DNA from: Forficula auricularia
Taxonomy: Eukaryota > Arthropoda > Insecta > Dermaptera > Forficulidae
DNA: 64,000 nt
Assembly (NCBI GenBank): GCA_024734495.1
Contig: JALMQS010000841.1
Coordinates: 2,232,662-2,296,661 of the forward strand
Direction of reading: 5' to 3'
The notes below the pieces were generated by a model. The model did no database searches. It saw only the letters and a program-made list of their open reading frames with translations, and was not told the DNA's origin. A program made the position numbers and the translations under genes. This document shows, piece after piece, positions 55,785-64,000 of the stretch. Every line of letters starts with the position of its first letter. Within the stretch, counting starts at the first letter, position 1.

Positions 55785-56205
55785 TTTCAATTGAAAAGTT
55801 TTTGTTTTGCCGAGAGTAGCAGAGTTGCTGATTCACAAAGAGAAACAAGAGGTTGTCCTCTGCTTGATGCAAATAAACATATACACATATATATCAAGAT
55901 GATATATCTGTATATATATATTATTTATTTGTTTGAGACTATAGTTTCGAAGACTTGGTCTTCATCATCAGTCTTTCTTCAACTATAAATGTTTTCATGG
56001 AGTCAATATCATATGGATATTGACTCCATGAAAAACATTTATAATTGAAGAAAGACTGATGATGAAGACCAAGTCTTCGAAACTATAGTCTCAAACAAAT
56101 AAATAATATATATATATATACAGATATATCATCTTGATATATATGTGTATATGTTTATTTGCATCAAGCAGAGGACAACCTCTTTTGTTTCTTCTTTGTT
56201 AAAGT
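55785..56205. repeat. Foldback family C, copy 4 (most complete)
   Basis: Two ~200 bp near-identical arms, AGAGTTGCTGATTCACAAAG..GAGGTTGTCCTCTGCTTGAT..TTGAGACTATAGTTTCGAAG, meet at ATATGGATATTGACTCCATG (about 56008). The translated ORFs across both arms are shadows. Confidence 0.9.
56054..56092 (+). ncRNA. Hammerhead-like motif, family C copy 4 right arm
   Basis: GA, CTGATGA, T, GAAGAC-CAA-GTCTTC, GAAAC, TATA, GTC, TC. An identical motif lies on the minus strand in the left arm at about 55935-55973. Confidence 0.55.
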
Positions 56206-56259
56206 TTCACTTCCCCCATGAGCTTATGTGGATGAGACTCACACATTTTTTTCTTCCAG

Positions 56260-56400
56260 TAAATATAATAGGAAAAGAAATCATTGCCCTTGTCTGGGAC
56301 AAGTTGTCCCTCGTGCCTGTGGCATGGGCCACCTTCGCCACACCCTAGATACGTACCTGCTTTTCCTTCTTGGGCGCGAACGTGAATTCTAATTCATAGG
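56260..56400. other. Unique GC-richer patch with splice-like signals
   Basis: On the plus strand TTTTTTTCTTCCAG precedes an open stretch ending IIALVWDKLSLVPVAWATFA and a TAG. On the minus strand TTCACGTTCGCGCCCAAGAA reads FTFAPKKEKQ and ends at a donor-like CAG|GTACGT. Neither is recognised; a repeat fragment is also possible. Confidence 0.25.
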
Positions 56401-56994
56401 TATATTGCACCTTTATAACAAATGATTGCAACCTTGTCATTAAACAAAATTAAAAATCATTTTATTTGACTCAGTAAGGTATCGGGTAAAACATTCTCAA
56501 AACATATTAAAGTTCAATTTAGTAGATTTGACTCTCTTAAAAACAATCAGAAGATTATTTTCTACTGAATCCGAGTTGTTATAGGTAGATTATTGTTATA
56601 AAATGTCAGAAGGATTGCATTCACCCTCTTGGGAATTGAACCAACCAACAAGCTGTCCGAGGCATCTAATAAAAATCATCCATAAGGGCACGGAACAGTA
56701 GAAAATAATCACGTGATTGTTTTCAACAAAGTATAATAGAATTTACTTCTCTCGGCAAAATTGAAAATAAAAAAAAATAGTAATTATCATAGGACTAATA
56801 TCAACCTGGTCTTCAAATTTGTAGAATGAATAGAAGTTTAAAATAAAAAATTATCAAAAAATATACTGTTTCAAAAACAAGATTAAAATTTACTGATTCA
56901 AAAATCACATATAAAAACATGTTAAATTATTTTTTGTGTTTTTTTTTCTAAAAAGTATGTAAATAAACAAAAATTAAAAAAAATTGAATTTGTA

Positions 56995-57675
56995 CCATTT
57001 TTGAAGAAGTTATGAGCGAAAAACAGAAATTCTCAATTTCAAAATTTACCAGGAAGAGTTTTTATTTTGATTGGTTCTGAAATTGTCAAAAAATAAATGA
57101 AATCAAAAATTAAAATTTTTCATACCCTCCGATTTGGCGTGGAATGCCCCATACAAATATATCAGAACCGGGCTGTGACATTTAAACCAGAAGATGCTGT
57201 CCAAAACATAACCCCTCAATTTTTAAAATTTTAATTTATTTTTACGCATGGGGAATTTCGAAACGAACTAAAGAGAGGAAGGAGAGTTTTAAATTGGTTG
57301 AATTAAATAAAATTACTATGGGACACCGATTATTTACAACATAATACACCTAGTCTTTTGAAATATAGCGTAAGTTTCAAGGTCCACGATATGTGTGCTG
57401 AAAAAAGAAACCCTATCGAAATACCTATCTAAGCGATCCCCTACCATACAGTTTTCCAAGATTCATGTGAATTGTACTATCGTTTTTTTTTAATTTGGAC
57501 CATTTTTGAAGAAGTTATGAGCGAAAAACTGAAATTAGATATTTTTTAAACCGGTGATGAAAAAAATTTCAAAATTTACCAGGAAGAGTTTTTTGATGGG
57601 TACTAAAAATTGTCAAAAAATGAAGGTAATCAAAAATTAAAATTTTTCAAACCGCCGATTTGGCGTGGAATGCCT
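56995..57675. repeat. Direct duplication of a ~160 bp block
   Basis: GAAGAAGTTATGAGCGAAAA..ATTTACCAGGAAGAGTTTTT..CCGATTTGGCGTGGAATGCC occurs at about 56999-57155 and again at 57502-57673, directly before the 73 bp satellite. Confidence 0.85.
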
Positions 57676-58768
57676 CATATATAGTCTTTGTTTATTTGTA
57701 TCAACACAGGACACTCTCATTGATTTCCTTTTATTCTTTATTTGACTCATATATAGTCTTTGTTTATTTGCATCAAGCAGAGGACACTCTCATTAATTTC
57801 CTTTTATTCTTTATTTGACTTATATATAATCTTTGTTTATTTGCATCAAGAAGAGGACACTCTCATTGATTTCCTTTTATTCTTTATTTGACTCATATAT
57901 AGTCTATGTTTATTTCCATCAAGCAGAGGACACTCTCATTAATTTCGTTTTATTCTTTATTTGACTCATATATAGTCTTTGTTTATTTCCATCAAGCAGA
58001 GGACACTCTCATTACTTTCCTTTTATTCTTTATTTGACTCATATATAGTCTTTGTTTATTTCCATCAAGCAGAGGGCACTCTCATTGATTTCATTTTATT
58101 CTTTATTTGACTCATATATAGTCTTTGTTTATATACCTCAAGCAGATGACACTCTCATTGATTTCCTTTTATTCTTTATTTGACCCATATATTATATATT
58201 CTGTTTATTTGCATCAAGCAGAGGACACTCTCATTGATTTCCTTTTATTCTTTATTTGACTCATATATAGTCTTTGTTTATTTCCATCAAGCAAAGGACA
58301 CTCACATTGATTTCCTTTTATTCTTTATTTGACTCATATATAGTCTTTGTTTACTTGCATCAAGCAGTGGACACTCTCATTGATTTCCTTTTATTCTTTA
58401 TTTGACTTATATATAATCTTTGTTTATTTGCATCAAGAAGAGGACACTCTCATTGATTTCCTTTTATTCTTTATTTGACTCATATATAGTCTATGTTTAT
58501 TTCCATCAAGCAGAGGACACTCTCATTACTTTCCTTTTATTCTTTATTTGACTCATATATAGTCTTTGTTTATTTCCATCAAGCAGAGGACACTCTCATT
58601 GATTTCATTTTATTCTTTATTTGACTCATATATAGTCTTTGTTTATATACCTCAAGCAGATGATACTCTCATTGATTTCCTTTTATTCTTTATTTGACTT
58701 ATATATAATCTTTGTTTATTTGCATCAAGAAGAGGACACTCTCATTGATTTCATTTTATTCTTTATTT
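57672..58768. repeat. 73 bp satellite array, ~15 copies, with higher-order order
   Basis: Unit: ATATATAGTCTTTGTTTATT, TGCATCAAGCAGAGGACACT, CTCATTGATTTCCTTTTATT, CTTTATTTGACTC. The CATCAAGCAGAGGACA part equals the end of foldback family C. Variant units (AGAAGAGG; TCTATG with TTTCCATC; ATTACTTTCC; TATACCTCAAGCAGATGA) appear in the same order near 57825-58150 and again near 58410-58680, a sign of multi-unit duplication. Confidence 0.95.
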
Positions 58769-58990
58769 GAATGTTTGCCTACTGGATTTGAGTACGGCTC
58801 CGAATTTGGGGTTTGTTTAAAGGTTTGTTGAAAGGAGTGGAGACTCTCGAGCCAAAGGGGCAAGATAAACTTCCGGATAAGGTCACCAGGTCAATGAATG
58901 CTTCCTCGAAGCCATTTTGCTTTCGGGTGGAAATCCACGTTGCTACTTGACACGATATCAAGGCGCTATTATTCCAATGGACTTTATTTA
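58769..58990. other. Unique GC-richer patch after the satellite
   Basis: One plus frame is open as GLFKGLLKGVETLEPKGQDK and continues LPDKVTRSMNASSKPFCFRV to a TGA; a minus frame is open too. No domain is recognised and no good splice sites bound it. Confidence 0.25.
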
Positions 58991-59816
58991 TTAAATAAAC
59001 CCTTTCAAATCAATTTTATTTATTTAGAGATTTAGTCCAAATACTAGCAATTTAACGGAAGGTTTTCAAAAGAAATAACATCCTCTGATTTCTATCTAGG
59101 TTATAAAAATAATAAATAAATATCAACCACAAGGTAACATCTCTAAGGTCCAAGGACGCCTACTTTGAAATTATACAAATATTAATTAATTTCTATATAT
59201 CGATGATGAATGTTTTTTTTTCAGATTAGACCTACCTTAATGAAATTAGAAAGTTAATTAAATTTTTTTTAGTTAATCACAATGCGTAGGCCTTTACTTC
59301 CAGAGTGTTCAATTACTCAAATAATCCATTTCTTGATATCGATGGCATCTTGGGAGCCCTCATATTACTGACTCAGAGAAACTAACTTCTAGAAATACAC
59401 TCACACACACTCGTAAAAATTAAAATTTCCACATGTTTTTATGTATAAAATCGATTTTATAATACTAGGTTGATGCATAATTATGGAACGTTTTTTAAAA
59501 ATATTTTGTGAGGCCCGCCTTTCAATCCAAATCAATATACTCCCACTTTTTAGGATTCTATATAAAAAGTAAAACGGGGTCCTTTTAGTGTCCCCACAAT
59601 GTCTCCCTTTATGTCTATTGTAGCTCGTAAACTAAATAAGTTAAAAACGTGAAATTTAAAATTTATTGTATATACCAGTGGATGCAGTCCAAAAAAGAAC
59701 CCTTCATTTTTAAAAATGTTATTTTATTTTTCACTTCTTTTTGTAAAATTAATCGATAAAAGAATTTTTCGTTATTTTTCAAATTTTACATTATAGTCTA
59801 AGATCCCGACTTAGGT

Positions 59817-60270
59817 CGACCTTCACCTATCGAGTTTCCTAATGAAATTAATATTTTGATAATATAATGTATTAATAAACAAAACTTGATAGGGTCGACA
59901 TCCAATTTCTGCTGATATTTTGACAAAAATTAAAGTTGTTAGTATTATAATCAGTAGTTATCGAAGTTTCGGATAAATATCATTACTAATCAAGTAAAAT
60001 ATAATATAAGAAAATGCCAAATTGGAGTTCAGCATCTTTTTTCATGCATAAGTCCAAGTAACTTCAGAATTAGTATTTTGTAGTTATAAGTTTCATTTAT
60101 TGTTATATATGAAAATGTAGATAATTAAAAAATAAAATAAAATAAATAAATCTAATAAATTAGATAAAATAGCTATTACGGAAATTGGATGTCAACCATA
60201 TCAAGTTTTGTTTATTAATACATTATATTATCAAAATATTAGTTTCATTAGGAAACTCGATAGGTCGTAC
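59817..60270. repeat. Inverted repeat, ~95 bp arms
   Basis: ACCTATCGAGTTTCCTAATG..AATGTATTAATAAACAAAACTTGATA at 59826-59890 is complemented at 60188-60265. The ~270 bp between is AT-rich. Confidence 0.85.
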
Positions 60271-60279
60271 TATTAGATT

Positions 60280-61195
60280 TTTTATGACACAGTAAGAAAA
60301 TACTTTTTATGTTTTGAAACTTTAGGGATGCGCAGCATCCACAGCATCCATGGACCGCAAGCCATTGATATATACCTATTCATTTTGCTGCAAATCAGGA
60401 CTCGTATTAAAATTTGATTTGAATTATTTTTGGGGAAGATCGAATTTTATGTAGGGTTAAAAATATTTCTTTTATATAAAAGAGTGTGAGGTCCCCGTAA
60501 ACACCTCTTTATGTAGAATTTATTTTTTAAACTTTATTTCGATTTAAAATAAATTTTGATATAGAAGGTTAAAAAAGGCAAGATTGTTAATTGTACTTAA
60601 GCTTCAGTTGACATCTATCTTAATCGAAACCAATTTGCATTTATACTAGTTAAAGAGATTTCTAGCTGAGTGAAAAAATAAACATCCCACACATGGATGC
60701 ATCATCCAGCAAATATTTATTAAAGTATGATTAATGAACATGAGGCTGTTAATTATATGAAATTAATCTCGATTTCCTGAAAAGTACACTAAGCATTGAT
60801 TTTTGTTAAGGAAGAATGGTGAGGTTCTTGGTGAAACATTTTAAATATATTTTAAAAAGTTTCTTAAATTTTTCAAAATTTTCTTCACTTTACTTATCAT
60901 TGACTTTGAGAAATATATAACTTATAAATATAATTCAATAATTCCATGTCATTTTCCAGATAATGTAACTTAAAATTATAAAAATGTTTTTGTAAATATC
61001 TTGTTGCTAATTTCATGCAGATAATGTAAATATCAGGGTTGCCATTACTTCATGTAGATTAGCGATGTATCTTGTATTATAAATCCAACTATGTAAAAGC
61101 TATATATACTATTATTGATATAGTGGATTAATTGTTATTTATTATTGTTATTATTATTATCATTTGATTTGTCAATATTTTTCAATTTATGGTTT
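60280..61195. other. AT-rich spacer, nothing seen
   Basis: No repeat or coding feature could be supported. Confidence 0.45.
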
Positions 61196-61205
61196 TATAA
61201 AAATA

Positions 61206-61385
61206 TGTAATGCTCAGTCCGACAGTGGGCGCTGAGGTCGTCAGTGTGTTGGTTTTTTGACTGGACTGTACATGAAGTCTATATAAGCCTGACCGACACG
61301 TGATTGGCTCAGTTAACCTACAATCGGAGTGGGTGCTCATACTTATTATTTGTTCATGTTCAATAAATAATTAAAATTAATTATG
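61206..61385 (+). promoter_or_regulatory. Promoter-like patch (possible solo LTR or 5' region)
   Basis: A GC-richer 180 bp patch contains CTATATAAG (61279-61287), a CCAAT-type box on the minus strand (GATTGGCTCAG, 61312) and AATAAATAATT near 61363. TATA and poly(A)-like signals so close together recall a short LTR, but no flanking duplication or TG..CA ends were fixed. Confidence 0.3.
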
Positions 61386-61507
61386 TGTGATTTAAATAAA
61401 AATTCAAATTTTAAATATATAACTATTTATTTAATTTAAATTATTACAAATTTATTTTTTTATGCAAATAATTGTGCTAAAATAATGTTTGTCACGAAAG
61501 ATTCTTA

Positions 61508-63430
61508 GTTCATATAAAAATAAACGGCCTTTAACATGAATCTTTTTTGGAAGTGATTTTACGAAATTTGGTAAATAATTATTGGTATCCTTTTTTACGG
61601 TTAAAAAATTAACTTTATTCTTGGGTTTAGAGAAGATTAAAGAACGATTTCCAAGTATACTTTCTATTTACATTTTATAATTAATTTTGACATTAATTAA
61701 AAATTTGTCACTAGAATAAACAAAACGTCATTAGTGATTAGGTACGTCATATTACGGGATTTTATTTGAAAGGTTTTAAAGCAATATTATTTGAAATGTT
61801 TATTTAATTAATTTATAAATTAAAATTCAACGTGGGACAGTTCATATTGTTTTAAAGAAAAATAAAATAATTTTCAACTGAAACGAAATATTGTTTTATG
61901 AAACAAACTATAAGTTTTCGAATTTGATAGTCTACAATTTGTAATTCACCGAGTGTTAAATTTTTTTAAATTAATTATCTTATGTCAAATGTTGATTAAA
62001 ATTAATCAATATTTTTTTTTGCTTATCTCTGTTTAGAAATGTCTGAAAAATGGAGAAAAATATTTTTTCTTTGAGTCAAATTTTATTTTTCATACCATTC
62101 ATTAACTTGACATTCAACTAATGGCTTCTTTTTTGATCAAATATATAAGAGGCCCTCATTCTTCCTATTTTTTTAATCATCTACTTTTTTTGATCCTAAA
62201 ATAATTTGTTAGTTCAAATAAAAATAAACGGCCCATAACATGAATCTTGTTGGAAGAGATTTTTCGAAATTTGGTAAATAATTATTGGTACTCTTATTTA
62301 CAGATAATAAATTAGCTTTATACTTGTGTTTAGGGTAGATTAAAGAATGATTTCCAGGTACACATTCTATGTATAATACGTTTTATAATTAATTCTGACA
62401 TTAATTAAAAATTTGTCACTAGTATAAACAAAACGTCATTATTAATTAGGTACGTCATATTACTTTACTATTATTTGAAAGGTTTTAAAGGAATATTACT
62501 TGAAATGTTTATTTAATTAATTTATTAATTGAAGTTCAATGTGAGACAGTTTATATTGTTTTAAAGAAAAATATAATAATTTTCAAATGAAACGAAATAT
62601 TGTTTTATGAAACAAACTACAAGTTTTCGAATTTGATAGGCTACAATTTGTAATTAACCGAGTGTTAAATTTTTTATAATTAATTATCTTATGTCAAATG
62701 TTGATTAAAATTACTCATGTGTTTAGAAATGTCTGAAAAATGGAGAAAAATATTTGAAATGAAACGAAATTTTGTTTTATGAAACATACTATAAGTTTTC
62801 AAATTGGATAGGCTACAATTTGTAATTCACCGAGTGTTAAATTTTTTTTAATTAATTATTTTATGTCAAATGTTAATTAAAATTTATCATGTGTTTAGAA
62901 ATGTCTGAAAATGAAGAAAAATATTTGAAATGAAACGAAATTTTGTTTTATGAAACATACTATAAGTTTTCAAATTGGATAGGCTACAATTTGTAATTCA
63001 CCGAGTGTTAATTTTTTTTAAATTAATTATCTTATGTCAAATGTTAATTAAAATTTATCATGTGTTTAGAAATGTCTGAAAATGAAGAAAAATATTTGAA
63101 ATGAAACGAAATTTTGTTTTATGAAACATACTATAAGTTTTCGAATTGGATAGGCTACAATTTGTAATTCACCGAGTGTTAAATTTTTTTAAATTAATTA
63201 TCTTATGTCAAATGTTGATTAAAATTTATTATGTGTTTAAAAATGTCTGAAAAATGGAGAAAAATATTTTTTCTTTGAGTCAAATTTCATTTTTCATACC
63301 ATTCATTAACTTGACATTCAACTAATGGCTTTTCTATACTATGCTAGAGGCCTCTTTTTGATCAAATATATAAGAGGCCTCATTCTTCATATTTTAATTA
63401 ATTTAATCATCTACTTTTTTCGATCCTTTA
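61508..63430. repeat. Large direct duplication with internal 171 bp tandem units
   Basis: A ~690 bp block (ATAAAAATAAACGGCC, GAAATTTGGTAAATAATTAT, AAAACGTCATTA, CATTCAACTAATGGCTTC, TAATCATCTACTTTTT) begins at 61512 and again at 62214. In the second copy the segment GAAATGAAACGAAATTTTGT..GTGTTTAGAAATGTCTGAAA is expanded into three extra tandem units starting near 62752, 62922 and 63093. Confidence 0.9.
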
Positions 63431-63439
63431 GAACATAAG

Positions 63440-64000
63440 GTAACTTTTAATTAAAGAATTATTTCATTAAACGAAAGCTGATAAAAATACCCATAAAAAG
63501 CCGCCATTAAGTTCCTTCAGTAATGAAAACGACCATAAAAATTGCACAAATCAGAGGGGGCTTAAAAATGATTATTTTTTCTTCCAATATTAAATCAATT
63601 ATAACGCCTCCAAAAATCGAAAATCACAAATTAAATTTTCATCTATCACTATCAAATGTAATATTAATAAAAAACTTAAAATAACTCATTTTCCCAGATT
63701 TATTTAATATATGTTAATATTTATTTTATCAAGCACAGGACGACAACCTCATTGATCTCGATGTTTTTAAAAATGTATTTTTAACACTTAATACCTATAT
63801 ATGCCTAGGGACGAGTTTATGGTAATATCATATCGATGGTTTAAGTCACTCCAGATTGTTCATATTAAAATCTTTTTAAAAAAATATTATTATGGTCCGA
63901 TTTACTATTATACTTGGTAATATTTTTCGTTGAGAAGATTATATATCTCTATACAATTACAAGTGTATATTTAATTAGTTACTTCATTTAATTAAATTAT
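63440..64000. other. AT-rich window end, nothing seen
   Basis: Only a family C-like phrase (TATCAAGCACAGGACGACAACC at 63727-63748) stands out. Confidence 0.5.

Noticed and set aside
55791..55988. 65-codon frame with RVADSQRETRGCPLLDANKH
   Set aside because: A translation of the family C arm; the same peptide is found in inverted copies at 41.8 kb.

Overview
The window is a strongly AT-rich piece of an animal nuclear genome, almost certainly an arthropod. The only securely recognised host gene is staufen (double-stranded RNA-binding protein), represented by its C-terminal coding exons on the + strand near the left edge. The flank of tiny palindromic repeats, jockey-like and RTE-like reverse transcriptases, Harbinger/hAT MITEs and Helitrons resembles a repeat-rich insect genome. 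I lean towards a hemipteran, but that is an impression and not a demonstrated call. There is no sign of bacterial gene organisation, CRISPR, or virus.

Layout. 1-2.7 kb: a foldback repeat, a copy of repeat family X and a decayed ribozyme-bearing repeat. 2.88-5.5 kb: two staufen exons that join in phase (112 codons, then dsRBD5-like C-terminal part), with a decayed jockey-like LINE carrying a nested poly(A) retroposon in the intron between them. 5.5-10.6 kb: a self-complementary minisatellite, AT-rich spacer, a palindromic element, a Harbinger derivative, and a candidate downstream staufen exon at 9686. 11.2-12.0 kb: a ~145 bp tandem array. 12.38-12.72 kb: an unidentified GC-rich ORF with one in-frame stop. 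13-22 kb: nested transposons, including an hAT element with a perfect 8 bp duplication, a TTAA MITE inside it, repeats of family X, and a Helitron whose empty site can be read from sister copies. 22-34.4 kb: an RTE-like LINE 3' end, foldback families and more MITEs. 34.45-35.26 kb and 44.38-44.87 kb: two CpG/GC-rich islands of unique-looking sequence that may be 5' exons of unidentified genes. 35.3-36.8 kb: a tandem array next to the first island. 37-64 kb: repeats of many kinds, ending with a 73 bp satellite at 57.7-58.8 kb and 171 bp subrepeats at 62.6-63.3 kb.

The most unusual signal is a recurring hammerhead-ribozyme-like motif (CTGANGA, hairpin, GAAA, very short stem III, cleavage triplet such as GTC) in at least six different repeat families, often once in each arm of a palindrome so that either DNA strand would transcribe one. 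This fits what is known of Penelope-like elements and animal retrozymes, which carry type I hammerheads with minimal stem III, but no Penelope reverse transcriptase or GIY-YIG sequence was seen in the window, so the elements here would be non-autonomous.

No functional co-operation between host genes can be described because only one gene is identified. The rest of the window reads as intron or intergenic DNA built by repeated nested insertion. Coordinates of repeat ends are by eye and accurate to a few bases only where a target-site duplication is stated.
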